Assembly: GCA_025966445.1 (NCBI GenBank)
Contig: JAICRP010000002.1
Coordinates: forward strand, 1-38,088
Source: Nocardioides sp.
Lineage (GTDB): Bacteria > Actinomycetota > Actinomycetes > Propionibacteriales > Nocardioidaceae
Direction: 5' to 3'
DNA length: 38,088 nt
The translations under genes were made by a program, and so were the position numbers. Of this stretch, positions 16,182-25,276 are shown one piece after another; the first letter of the stretch is position 1, and every line of letters begins with the position of its first letter. The notes under the pieces are model-generated. The model was given only the letters and a program-made list of their open reading frames with translations. It was not told the origin of the DNA and made no database searches.

Positions 16182-17258
16182 GTGGCGGGGATCGGCGGCG
16201 CACACCAGGACGTTCGGTTCTGCCGCGCCCCCGACGGCGTGCGGATCGCCTACGCCGTGCACGGCTCCGGGCCGCCGCTGGTGATCACGACCTGCTGGCT
16301 CAGCCACCTGCAGCACGACTGGCAGAGCCCCGTGTGGCGGCACTTCCTGCGCGACCTCGGTGAGGTGGCCACCGTGATCAGGTACGACGAGCGCGGCCAC
16401 GGCCTGTCCGACCGCGACGTCGAGGACTTCTCGCTCGAGGCCCGGGTCGGCGACCTGGATGCCGTCGTCGAGCACAGCGGGGTCGAACGGTTCGCGGTGA
16501 TGGCGATGTCCCAGGGCGGGCCGGTGGCGATCCGCTACGTCGCCGCCCACCCCGAGCGCGTCACCCGGGTCATCTTCTACGGCTCGTACGCCGCCGCGAT
16601 GCCCGACCCGTCGGGGGAGGACCTCGAGATGCAGGAGGCCATCGACCGGATCATCAAGGTCGGCTGGTCGCGGCCGACGGCGGAGTTCCGCCGGGTGTTC
16701 ACCACGCTGATGATCCCGGGCGCGACCGAGGAGCAGATGACCTGGCTCGACGAGCTGCAGCGGGTGGCGGTGACGGCCGACACCCTGTTCACGGCCAGGC
16801 AGCAGCGGGTGCTCGCCGACGCCACCGACGACCTCGGGCGGCTGACGATGCCGACCTTGATCCTGCACTCGGTCGACGACCGGATGAACGACTTCGAGCT
16901 CTCCCGCACCCTCGCCACGCACATCCCGGACGCCCGGCTCGTCCCTCTCGAGAGCAGCAACCACATCGTGCTCGACCACGAGCCCGCCTGGGGCGTGTTC
17001 GTCGACGAGGTCTCGCGGTTCGTGGCCGCCGACGGTCCGGTGAGCGCCGATCCCGAACGGCTGCTCTCACCCCGGGAGCTCGAGGTGCTGCGGCTGGCCG
17101 GCGACGGGCTCGACAACGACGCCATCGCCGCGGCACTGACCCTCAGTGTCCGCACCGTCGAGCGGCACCTCCAGAACACCTACGCCAAGCTCGACCTGAC
17201 CGGGCGCAACGCTCGCACCGCCGCGGTTGCGCGGCTGCACGCGCGTACGCACGCGTAG
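16182..17258 (+). CDS. Alpha/beta-hydrolase domain fused to C-terminal LuxR-type HTH
   Basis: [62 protein letters not shown] then [46 protein letters not shown] start. Confidence 0.92.
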   Translation: MAGIGGAHQDVRFCRAPDGVRIAYAVHGSGPPLVITTCWLSHLQHDWQSPVWRHFLRDLGEVATVIRYDERGHGLSDRDVEDFSLEARVGDLDAVVEHSGVERFAVMAMSQGGPVAIRYVAAHPERVTRVIFYGSYAAAMPDPSGEDLEMQEAIDRIIKVGWSRPTAEFRRVFTTLMIPGATEEQMTWLDELQRVAVTADTLFTARQQRVLADATDDLGRLTMPTLILHSVDDRMNDFELSRTLATHIPDARLVPLESSNHIVLDHEPAWGVFVDEVSRFVAADGPVSADPERLLSPRELEVLRLAGDGLDNDAIAAALTLSVRTVERHLQNTYAKLDLTGRNARTAAVARLHARTHA

Positions 17259-17376
17259 TCGCCACCCGCCGTACGCGCCGTGGAGCTGCGCGTCGGCGCG
17301 GATCTGCCAGGCACCTGTCGGCTCCTAGCGTTCGAGCATGCCCGGACGGACCGGGCCACGCACGAGGGAGAGCCCC

Positions 17377-18210
17377 ATGACCGAGGTCATCGACACCACC
17401 GCCGACACCGCACTCAAGCGGAAGCACGCCGCCATGTGGGCCTCCGGCCACTACGAGGCCGTCGCCACCGACCTGATCGCCGAGCTCGGGCCCGTGCTCG
17501 TGGACGCCACGGGGATCGCCGAGGGCGACCTGGTGCTGGACATCGCCGCGGGCTCCGGCAACGTGGCGATCCCCGCCGCGCTCGCCGGTGCCCGGGTGAT
17601 CGCCAGCGACCTGACGCCCGAGCTGCTCGAGGAGGGTGCCCGGCAGGCTGCCGCCACGGGCGCCGTGCTGGAGTGGCAGGTCGCCGACGCCGAGCACCTG
17701 CCCTACGACGACGGCGAGTTCGACGTCGCCGTGTCGTCGGTCGGCATCATGTTCGCCCCGCACCACCAGGCCGCCGCCGACGAGCTCGTCCGCGTCGTCG
17801 CACCCAGGGGCCGGATCGGCATCGTCAGCTGGACGCCGACCGGTTTCATCGGGCAGATGTTCGCGGCCATGAAGCCGTACGTCGCGCCGCCGCCGCCCGG
17901 CGTCTCGCCCCCGCCGTTGTGGGGCGACGAGGACCACGTCCGCATGTTGCTCGGTGACCGCGTCACCGACGTGCAGTGCCAGCGACGCACGGTGCGCATC
18001 ACCCACTTCGCCGAGCCGGCCGACTTCCGCGAGTACTTCAAGACCAACTACGGGCCGACGATCGCGGCGTACCAGCAGCAGCCCGACGCCGAGCGGGCCG
18101 CCGCGCTGGACGCCGACCTCGACGCCCTGGCCACCCGGTTCGACGTGGGCGACGCCGGCCACCTCGTCCTGGAGTGGGAGTACCTGCTGCTCACCTGTCG
18201 CCGCGCCTGA
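17377..18210 (+). CDS. Class I SAM-dependent methyltransferase
   Basis: GDLVLDIAAGSGNVAIPAALAGARVIASDLTPELLEEGARQA, VADAEHLPYDDGEFDVAVSSVGIMFAPHH. Confidence 0.92.
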   Translation: MTEVIDTTADTALKRKHAAMWASGHYEAVATDLIAELGPVLVDATGIAEGDLVLDIAAGSGNVAIPAALAGARVIASDLTPELLEEGARQAAATGAVLEWQVADAEHLPYDDGEFDVAVSSVGIMFAPHHQAAADELVRVVAPRGRIGIVSWTPTGFIGQMFAAMKPYVAPPPPGVSPPPLWGDEDHVRMLLGDRVTDVQCQRRTVRITHFAEPADFREYFKTNYGPTIAAYQQQPDAERAAALDADLDALATRFDVGDAGHLVLEWEYLLLTCRRA

Positions 18211-18231
18211 GCCGGACTGGTCTGGTCCGGC
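18211..18231 (+). terminator. Terminator-like hairpin immediately after the methyltransferase stop
   Basis: GCCGGAC-TGGTCTG-GTCCGGC, 7-bp stem, 7-nt loop. Confidence 0.55.
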
Positions 18232-18340
18232 CGTCCCGATGGTCACGGATCGGTTTCGGTCCGCGGCCATGCCGCCAAAACGCTGAAGGATCCGCGGACC
18301 TGGGGCAAGGTGCCGGGAAGGAGCGACCGAGGAGGTCAGC

Positions 18341-19126
18341 GTGCTCGTGCGGGTCGTGGGGCTCGCGGCCCTGGCGGCCGCGGGTCTCGTCGTCGCCTAC
18401 GGCATGAGCTCCGGTCCGTCCTTCAGCGACGGTCCGGTGCCGTCCGTGCGCGACGCCCTGTCGTGCGACGGCCGCGTCTACGCCACTCGCCAGGTCGTCG
18501 GGGCCGAGCAGGCGATGTGGCAGCCCGCTCCCGAGTCCGCCCTGCAGTCCGGGGTGCTGCAGGGGGAGCAGTGGTGGCTCGACCCGGCCGAGGTACGTGC
18601 CTCGGTGCGCAAGGAGTCCCAGGTGCTGTTCGTGCACGACGTCGACGGGCGCGCCCGCTTCGCCGCCCTCGTGGAGCGCGGGAACGGCGAGCACGTCCGT
18701 GACTGGCGGTTGTCGTCCTGGGCGATGTGCGAGCCCTCGGAGCTGACCGGCGACGCGTCCGACCGGCTGGGCTACGGCGTCTGGCTTGACGCCGACGGCG
18801 ACCCCCTCCCGACGACCGAGGTGATGACCCTGCGCGGGCCCGAGCACTGCGGGTGGGAGGACGTCACCTTCCTCGAGGTTGACCGAAGCTCCACCCGCAT
18901 GCGGCAGTACGTGCACGACGCGTCGGGAGAGCTCGACCCGCAGCTCCGCACGACGTACGCCGACCGGGTGCGACTGCCCGCCGACGCCGCCGACACCGGC
19001 TGGCGGCGCGGCGGGTTCGCCCTGTGGCTCCAACCGCAGGGCGACGCGGCGTACCTGGTGAACCTCGCCGACCCGACCGACGTCGCGCGCTGGCCTCGGG
19101 CGAAGCGGACCATCGGCTGCGCCTGA
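18341..19126 (+). CDS. Hypothetical protein with N-terminal membrane anchor
   Basis: MLVRVVGLAALAAAGLVVAYG hydrophobic N-terminus, GTG start, long ORF with good codon bias; no family recognised. Confidence 0.75.
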   Translation: MLVRVVGLAALAAAGLVVAYGMSSGPSFSDGPVPSVRDALSCDGRVYATRQVVGAEQAMWQPAPESALQSGVLQGEQWWLDPAEVRASVRKESQVLFVHDVDGRARFAALVERGNGEHVRDWRLSSWAMCEPSELTGDASDRLGYGVWLDADGDPLPTTEVMTLRGPEHCGWEDVTFLEVDRSSTRMRQYVHDASGELDPQLRTTYADRVRLPADAADTGWRRGGFALWLQPQGDAAYLVNLADPTDVARWPRAKRTIGCA

Positions 19127-19131
19127 CCACC

Positions 19132-20088
19132 TCACGACACCTGCGGAATCACCTCGCGGCCGTAGAACTCGATCATCTGCTGGTGGTGCGGACCCATGTT
19201 GGCGACGTAGAGCTCGTCGTAGCCGGCGTCGGCGTACTCCTTGATCTGCGCCAGGTGCGCCTCGGGGTCGTTGCCCGCGACCACTGACTCGCGCGTGCTC
19301 TCCTCGGTGACGAGCTCGGAGGCCTGCTCGAAGTGCCGCGGCGAGGGCAGCACCTGCGCCAGCTCGCCCGGCAGTCCGGCGTTGGCCCACAGCCGGTGGG
19401 CGTGCTCGACGCCCTCGTCGACCGTGTCGGCGTACGCGACCTTGGCGCCGGCCTGGGCGGGCTTGCCCCCGGTGGCCTCCTTGAAACGGGTGACGAGCTC
19501 GGGGTCGCTCTGGGTGGAGATGTAGCCGTCGCCGATGCGAGCCGCCACGTCGGTGGCCTTCGGTCCGAAGCCGGAGATGTACACCGGCGGCGGCTCGTCC
19601 GGGAGCGTGTAGATGCGGGCGTTGTCGACGGTGTAGTGCTTGCCGTACGTCGTCACGAAGCCGCCGGCCCACAGCTCGCGCATCAGTGCGACGGCCTCCT
19701 CGAGCATCTCCAGGCGCACGTCGATCGACGGCCACGGGTCGCCGAGCACGTGCTCGTTGAGGGCTTCACCGGTACCGACTCCCAGGACGAAATGGCCTCC
19801 GGTCATCACGGCCGCGGTGGCAGCGGCCTGGGCCACGATGGCCGGGTGGATGCGGACCGTCGGACACGTGACCGCCGTGGTGATGGGCAGCGAGCATGCC
19901 TCAGAGAGCGCCCCGATGACCGACCAGACGAACGGGCTCTGGCCCTGTTCGTCGTTCCACGGGTGGAAGTGGTCGCTGATCCACAGACCCTCGAAACCGG
20001 CCGCTTCAGCGGCCCTGGCCTGGGCCACCAGCTCCGCCGGCCCGTACTCCTCGCATGACAGGAAGTATCCGATCTTCACCACCCGCAC
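19132..20088 (-). CDS. F420-dependent LLM-class oxidoreductase (TIGR03557-like)
   Basis: VKIGYFLSCEEYGPAELVAQARAAEAAGFEGLWISDHFHPWNDEQGQSPFVWSVIGAL...GGHFVLGVGTGEALNEHVLGDPWP. Confidence 0.93.
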   Translation of the reverse strand: MRVVKIGYFLSCEEYGPAELVAQARAAEAAGFEGLWISDHFHPWNDEQGQSPFVWSVIGALSEACSLPITTAVTCPTVRIHPAIVAQAAATAAVMTGGHFVLGVGTGEALNEHVLGDPWPSIDVRLEMLEEAVALMRELWAGGFVTTYGKHYTVDNARIYTLPDEPPPVYISGFGPKATDVAARIGDGYISTQSDPELVTRFKEATGGKPAQAGAKVAYADTVDEGVEHAHRLWANAGLPGELAQVLPSPRHFEQASELVTEESTRESVVAGNDPEAHLAQIKEYADAGYDELYVANMGPHHQQMIEFYGREVIPQVS

Positions 20089-20139
20089 GTACCCACGCCA
20101 GGCGCATGCAACCCCCTGCACTGGGTACCCGGACGTCCG

Positions 20140-20955
20140 ATGAGCGCCGTGCGTGTGGGGATCTCCGGCTGGCGGTACCCCGCGTGGCGCGGCGACTTCT
20201 ACCCCCGCGGACTGCCTCAGCGGCGCGAGCTCGAGTACGCCGCCGCTCGGCTGACGTCCGTGGAGATCAACGGCTCCTTCTACTCGCTGCAGCGTCCGGA
20301 GTCCTACCGCCGGTGGCGCAGCGAGGTGCCCGCCGACTTCGAGTTCGCCGTCAAGGGTGGTCGGTTCATCACCCATCTCAAGCGCCTCCGAGACGTCGAG
20401 ACTCCGTTGGCCAACTTCTTCGCGTCGGGCGTGCTCGAGCTCGGCCCGACCCTGGGCCCGGTGTTGTGGCAGCTGCCCGAGCGTCTGACCTTCGACGCGG
20501 ACGTGCTCGACGGTTTCCTCGGCCTCCTGCCCCGGACCACCCGCGAGGCAGCAGCGCTGGCCGCGCGTCACGACGACAAGGTGCCCGACGACAGGGCCGT
20601 CACGACGACCGACCGCGATCGGCCGCTGCGGCACGCGTTGGAGTTCCGCAGCCCGACGTTCGCCGACGAGGCGGCGTACGACCTCCTGCGCGGTCACGGC
20701 GTCGCGTGCGTGGTCGCCGACACCGCCGGCCGCTGGCCCAAGGTGCTCGAGGTCACGTCCGACCTCGTCTACGTCCGGCTGCACGGCGACCGCGAGCTGT
20801 ACGCCAGCGGCTACTCGCCCCGCGCACTGGACGAGTGGGCGGAACGCTGTCGGGCCTGGGCCGACGAGGGCCTCGACGTCTACGTCTACTTCGACAACGA
20901 CGTGAAGGGACACGCCCCGCACGACGCTGTCGCCCTGCTCGAGCGGTTGTCGTGA
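20140..20955 (+). CDS. DUF72 domain protein
   Basis: VRVGISGWRYPAWRGDFYPRGLPQRRELEYAAARLTSVEINGSFYSLQRPESYRRW ... VYFDNDVKGHAPHDA. Confidence 0.94.
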   Translation: MSAVRVGISGWRYPAWRGDFYPRGLPQRRELEYAAARLTSVEINGSFYSLQRPESYRRWRSEVPADFEFAVKGGRFITHLKRLRDVETPLANFFASGVLELGPTLGPVLWQLPERLTFDADVLDGFLGLLPRTTREAAALAARHDDKVPDDRAVTTTDRDRPLRHALEFRSPTFADEAAYDLLRGHGVACVVADTAGRWPKVLEVTSDLVYVRLHGDRELYASGYSPRALDEWAERCRAWADEGLDVYVYFDNDVKGHAPHDAVALLERLS

Positions 20956-20958
20956 CGG

Positions 20959-21324
20959 TCAGTCCTCCCAGGGCGGGGTGTCGCCCATCTTGGCGTAGTA
21001 CTTCGCCAGGTGGCTCATGACCCGGTCCCGGTCCCGCGCGGGGAGGTCGACGCCACCGCGACCCCCGACCATCACGTTGCCGGCAGCCATCACTCCGTGG
21101 GGGACGGCCATCAGCTTGCCGTCGACCACGTCGGCGACCAGCAGCTTGTACGCCGTGAAGTTGTCCTTCTTGTCCGCGTCGTACCAGACGTGGGCGTCGC
21201 GGTACCTGGCGTTGGGCTCGTCGTCGGCGCCGGCCCACGACCGCACCCGCTTCTCCGCGGCGTCGCCGTCCCATGCCCGGTCGCGGTCGGCCATCGGCAG
21301 GTCCTGGAAGCTCGTCACCGCCAT
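20959..21324 (-). CDS. Small protein resembling actinophage structural-module hypothetical proteins
   Basis: DRAWDGDAAEKRVRSWAG...KDNFTAYKLLVADVVDGKLMAVPHGVMAAGNVMVGGRGGVDLPARDRDRVMSHLAKYYAKMGDTPPWED; strong SD GGAAGGAG. Confidence 0.8.
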   Translation of the reverse strand: MAVTSFQDLPMADRDRAWDGDAAEKRVRSWAGADDEPNARYRDAHVWYDADKKDNFTAYKLLVADVVDGKLMAVPHGVMAAGNVMVGGRGGVDLPARDRDRVMSHLAKYYAKMGDTPPWED

Positions 21325-21402
21325 GCCAGCTCCTTCCCTCGGCACTCCTCTCGGACCTTCCTAACCCGGCCTCGGCGAGCCCGACCACACCCCGACGGAG
21401 GG

Positions 21403-22149
21403 TCAGCCGAGCTCGCGCCGTCGCGTGTGGTCGGGCGCGTTGCCGGTGACGCAGAACGCCAGGCCGGCGGGGTCGCGCAGGGCGTGCCAGCCGCGACCCG
21501 GCCCGATGTCGTCCGCACCGAGGTCGAGGATGCGCCGTACCTCGACCGGGACGTCGTCCGTGCCGTGGTCCAGGTGGGCCCGTACGGGTCCGTCCTCCTC
21601 GTCGAGGACCTGGAAGAGCAGCTGGACCGGTGAGCCGGCGTCGTCGTGCCATTTGCCGACGAACTCGCGGGCGGAGGAGGCGACCCACCGGCCGTCCAGG
21701 AGCGCCCGCCAGAAGTCGGTCTCGCGCGGCTGGGCCGACCGGGGGCAGTCGATGCAGACCTGCACCAGCCGGCTGCAGTGGCCCTGCGGCCAGGCGACCG
21801 GGCCGGGGGCCTGGTGGGCGACGTGGTCGACGACGCAGAACGGGAGCCCGCCGGGTGAGGCCAGCGTGGTCCACCGGTCCTGCTCACTGACGAGGTCCGC
21901 GCCGAGCGCGGCGGCCCGGCGCACGAGGTCCTCGCGGTCCTCGGCCTCGAGGTCGACGTGGATCCGTGCTGGTCCGTCGATGACCTGGAGGTGGACATAG
22001 GCGTCGCCGTCCGGCGGTGTGAGGCTCCGCAGCTCCGGATGGCCGGGCCAAGGCGGACCGAGCGGCCATCCCAGGACCGCGGACCAGAAGTCCGCGGCGT
22101 GGCTCGTCGTCGCGTCCGGGACGTCGATCACCGCATGGAGCCAGGTCAT
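21403..22149 (-). CDS. VOC/glyoxalase-like protein with two domains
   Basis: MTWLHAVIDVPDATTSHAADFWSAVLGWPLG...YVHLQVIDGPARIHVDLEAEDREDLVRRAAALGA...DPAGLAFCVTG. Confidence 0.9.
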   Translation of the reverse strand: MTWLHAVIDVPDATTSHAADFWSAVLGWPLGPPWPGHPELRSLTPPDGDAYVHLQVIDGPARIHVDLEAEDREDLVRRAAALGADLVSEQDRWTTLASPGGLPFCVVDHVAHQAPGPVAWPQGHCSRLVQVCIDCPRSAQPRETDFWRALLDGRWVASSAREFVGKWHDDAGSPVQLLFQVLDEEDGPVRAHLDHGTDDVPVEVRRILDLGADDIGPGRGWHALRDPAGLAFCVTGNAPDHTRRRELG

Positions 22150-22154
22150 GGCGA

Positions 22155-22835
22155 TCAGGGGTGGTCGAGGGGTTGGAGAGGGCCGTTGACCTCGACCCGG
22201 CGACCCTCCCAGTCGACGCGCACCACGTCGGTCATGGGGACGTAGCCGGAGTGCCGGTGGATCCGCCGGACGAGCCGGTTGAGCAGCCACGGGCCCTGCT
22301 TGCCGTCCCGGTCGTAGCCGAGGTAGCTGCCCGGTCTGCCCCGGCCGAGCACCAGACCCTGCGCCACCAAGCGCATCGTCGCGCCCTCGAGCCGGCGCAG
22401 CCTGACGTCCAGGACCTGTCCGAGCGGCTCGCCGTCGGTCGTGGAGGCCGCGAGGTGCAAGGCGTCGTTGAGCCGGCGGCGTACCTCCCCGGGCGCGGGC
22501 GGCGAGTCGGTCTGCCGCCGCAGCAGCCCCTCGCGGCCGGCCAGCACGGTCACCCCGCTGCCCAGGTCGTCGACGAGGGCCAGCGGGATGCGCCAGGGCA
22601 CGAGCCGGTCGCTCTCCTGCAGGCCCAGCCGGCGCCATCGCTCCTCGAGTCCCTCGCCGAGCTTGCCGCCGAACCTCGGCACGAGCGCCGGTGGCCCGGC
22701 GAGCAGCCCGGTGACCTCCCACCGACCGTCGGGGGTGAAGGTCAGCTCGACGTCGTCCACCTTGCACACCATCAGGCCCTCGCGGTCCACGACCTGGCGG
22801 TCCAGCAGGTGCAGTACGGCGTCGATGGCGTCCAT
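22155..22835 (-). CDS. PRC-barrel / MgtE N-terminal-like cytoplasmic protein
   Basis: VVDREGLMVCKVDDVELTFTPDGRWEVTGLLAG (PRC-like), GYVPMTDVVRVDWEGRRVEVNGPL; TGATG junction with the transporter gene. Confidence 0.7.
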   Translation of the reverse strand: MDAIDAVLHLLDRQVVDREGLMVCKVDDVELTFTPDGRWEVTGLLAGPPALVPRFGGKLGEGLEERWRRLGLQESDRLVPWRIPLALVDDLGSGVTVLAGREGLLRRQTDSPPAPGEVRRRLNDALHLAASTTDGEPLGQVLDVRLRRLEGATMRLVAQGLVLGRGRPGSYLGYDRDGKQGPWLLNRLVRRIHRHSGYVPMTDVVRVDWEGRRVEVNGPLQPLDHP

Positions 22836-24064
22836 CAGGCCCCCATCCGCGTCCAGATCATCAGCGGGATCGCCGCGACGGCCGCGACGCCGATGACCAC
22901 CAGGTAGACCATCCCGAGCCCGTTGGCCAGCCGCCCGTTGACGTGCTCGCCCATGTAGTCGGGGTCGTTGGCGACCACCAGGATCGGGAAGTAGGTGAGC
23001 GGGAGGGCGACGGCCGAGAACACCACGGAGACCTCCGTGACCAGGATGGGGTCGACCCCGGTGGCGAGCACGGCGGTGGCCAACAGGGTCACGACGACCA
23101 GCACCAGGTGGAAGCGGGCCGCCTGGGCTGGCTTGACGTACTTGCCCCACTGCCAGCCGAAGTACTGGGCGATGCTGTACCCGGTCGACAGTCCGGTCTC
23201 GCACGCGGCCCCGAGCGTGGCCGCCACGAACCCGAGGATCGCGAACGCCAGCCCGAGCTTGCCCAGGGCGACGGCCACCGGCAGGCCGACCTGGCCGAGG
23301 GTGTCGACGCTCGCGCCGAGCGGGCCGAAGACCACGGACGTGCACCCGGCTATCGCCAGGGAGAGGACGCCGCCGAGAGGGAAGCCGATGAAGACGTTGA
23401 GCCGCATCGTCGTCAGGTCCTTGACCGACCAGCGCTCCTCGACGCCGCCGGAGGAGAAGAAGAAGACCTCGTACGGCGTCAGGGCGGCGCCGAACAGCGC
23501 GACGGCGTAGTAGGCCCAGACGGACCAGGACTCGTCGGCCGGCTTGTCGACGGTGACGAGCTGGTGGGTGAGCTCGCCCCAGTCGGGGCCGAGCTGCCAC
23601 AGCGCGACGACGAACACGATCAGCGAGAGCCCGAGGAGGCCCAGCACGTTCTCCATCAGGGAGAACTTCGCCTTCCACAGGATCAGCCACACGACCACGG
23701 CGACGAGCGGGACGAGCAGCACGTAGTGGACCGAGACGATCAGCTGGAGGGCCAGCGCCACGCCGCCGATCTCGGCGATGAAGGTCAGCAGCGTGACGGC
23801 CATGGAGCCCAGCAGGTTCAGCAGGCCTACTCGGGGCCCGAGCCGCTCGCGCACGAGGTCGAAGGTGGCTCGCCGGCACACGGCCGCGACCCGACCGGAC
23901 ATCTCGGCGAACACGCAGATGCCGAGCACGCCGACCATCACGACCAGCCCGAGGGACCAGCCGAACCGGGCGCCGACCTGGGCGTTGGTGACCAGGTCCC
24001 CGATGTCCACGAAACCGCCGATGGCGGTGAGGATGCCGAGGGCGACGCTGAAGAGCTTCTTCAC
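22835..24064 (-). CDS. Nramp-related divalent-metal transporter
   Basis: Polytopic membrane protein; GGFVDIGDLVTNAQVGARFG in TM1 and ALFGAALTPYEVFFFSSGG in TM6. Confidence 0.85.
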   Translation of the reverse strand: MKKLFSVALGILTAIGGFVDIGDLVTNAQVGARFGWSLGLVVMVGVLGICVFAEMSGRVAAVCRRATFDLVRERLGPRVGLLNLLGSMAVTLLTFIAEIGGVALALQLIVSVHYVLLVPLVAVVVWLILWKAKFSLMENVLGLLGLSLIVFVVALWQLGPDWGELTHQLVTVDKPADESWSVWAYYAVALFGAALTPYEVFFFSSGGVEERWSVKDLTTMRLNVFIGFPLGGVLSLAIAGCTSVVFGPLGASVDTLGQVGLPVAVALGKLGLAFAILGFVAATLGAACETGLSTGYSIAQYFGWQWGKYVKPAQAARFHLVLVVVTLLATAVLATGVDPILVTEVSVVFSAVALPLTYFPILVVANDPDYMGEHVNGRLANGLGMVYLVVIGVAAVAAIPLMIWTRMGA

Positions 24065-24615
24065 GATGGCGGGTGCTCCAGCGTCGACTCCAGGTGCTGC
24101 AGCTCCTCGGCCGTGCGGCGCAGGTCCGTGACCAGGTCGCCGTACTGCTCGCTGTCGCCGGCGACGACCGCGATGCGCGCGTCGGTGACGAGGCCGGTCG
24201 CCTCGTCGAGCGCGTCGACGACGTCCGACGAGCGCTGCCTCTCCAACTCCGGGGGCTGCACCGACGAGAGCGTCTGCGCGGCCATGCCGCTGATGCGCTC
24301 GGCGTCGACCAGCACGGACTGCAGGTAGGCGTGGGGGAGGTGATCCGACTGCGACTCAGCCAGCGCCAGCTGCGCGGTCTGCACTGCGCTCGCCACGTCG
24401 CCGACCGCCCGCGTCGCGTCGGCCCGCCACGAGTCCTCGTCCGGGGTGCCAGGGGCGCAGCCGACGACGGTGAGCAGCAGGACGACTGCGGCGACGGTGG
24501 CCCTCGTGCCGGTGGTGGCGATGATCCGTTCTAGCGCGTCCTCGATGTTCTCGGCCTCACCCCGGAGGACGGTCGAGCGCGTGCTGCTCCGGACGCCGAC
24601 CGTCCGGAACCGCAC
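24061..24615 (-). CDS. Putative lipoprotein (start uncertain)
   Basis: ATVAAVVLLLTVVGC lipobox-like segment followed by a helical domain; GTGA overlap with the Nramp gene. In-frame starts ATG 24630 or GTG 24615 give a long n-region. Confidence 0.65.
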   Translation of the reverse strand: MRFRTVGVRSSTRSTVLRGEAENIEDALERIIATTGTRATVAAVVLLLTVVGCAPGTPDEDSWRADATRAVGDVASAVQTAQLALAESQSDHLPHAYLQSVLVDAERISGMAAQTLSSVQPPELERQRSSDVVDALDEATGLVTDARIAVVAGDSEQYGDLVTDLRRTAEELQHLESTLEHPPS

Positions 24616-24628
24616 GTACGTTCGCGCC

Positions 24629-25198
24629 ATGAGCGAGCACACGACCGACACCCCCTGGGAGCCGCCGTTCAGCGGTACCGAAGCCGAGCACCTGCTCGGC
24701 GCTCTCGACCGGCTGCGCTGGACCTTCCGCTGGAAGGCGGACGGGCTGGACGCCCGCGGTCTGGCCACGAGGCTGGGCCCCTCGACGCTCACCCTGGGCG
24801 GGCTGCTCAAGCACCTCGCGGCGCAGGAGGACTACGCGGTCGTCGTCAAGACGGACGGCGAGGAGATGCCGGCCGAGTGGGCGGCGAACGGCTGGGACGG
24901 CGACGACGACTGGGAGTTCTCCTCGGCGGCCGACGACAGCCCCGAGGAGCTGTACGCGCGGTACGACGCCGCGGTCGACCGCGCGCGGACGCGGCTCGCG
25001 GCCCGAGTCGCCGACCGGGGCCTCGACCAGCAGGTGGCGCTCGCCGAGAAGCTGGGGCAGGAGGTCAGCCTGCGTCGGATCGTCTGCGACCTCGTCGAGG
25101 AGTACGGCCGGCACACCGGGCAGGCCGACCTCATCCGCGAGGCCGTCGACGGCCGGGTGGGCGAGGACCCGCCACCCGGCTGGCGACCCGGGCGCTGA
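24629..25198 (+). CDS. DinB/DUF664 family protein
   Basis: ALDRLRWTFRWKADGLDARGLATRLGPSTLTLGGLLKHLAAQEDYAV...RIVCDLVEEYGRHTGQADLIREAVDG. Confidence 0.9.
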   Translation: MSEHTTDTPWEPPFSGTEAEHLLGALDRLRWTFRWKADGLDARGLATRLGPSTLTLGGLLKHLAAQEDYAVVVKTDGEEMPAEWAANGWDGDDDWEFSSAADDSPEELYARYDAAVDRARTRLAARVADRGLDQQVALAEKLGQEVSLRRIVCDLVEEYGRHTGQADLIREAVDGRVGEDPPPGWRPGR

Positions 25199-25220
25199 CC
25201 ACGCCGACCCGCCGGCACCA

Positions 25221-25257
25221 CGACGCCGAGGACCGTGCTGGCAGGCCCTCGGCGTCG
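25221..25257. terminator. Bidirectional terminator-like stem-loop, 11-bp stem
   Basis: CGACGCCGAGG (25221-25231) / CCTCGGCGTCG (25247-25257) between convergent genes. Confidence 0.6.
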
Positions 25258-25276
25258 GGTGGGGGGATCTTCCGGG

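Noticed and set aside
22155-23879. Single 574-aa minus-strand ORF
   Set aside because: Its N-terminal two thirds is an out-of-frame reading of the Nramp gene; the real gene starts at 22835.
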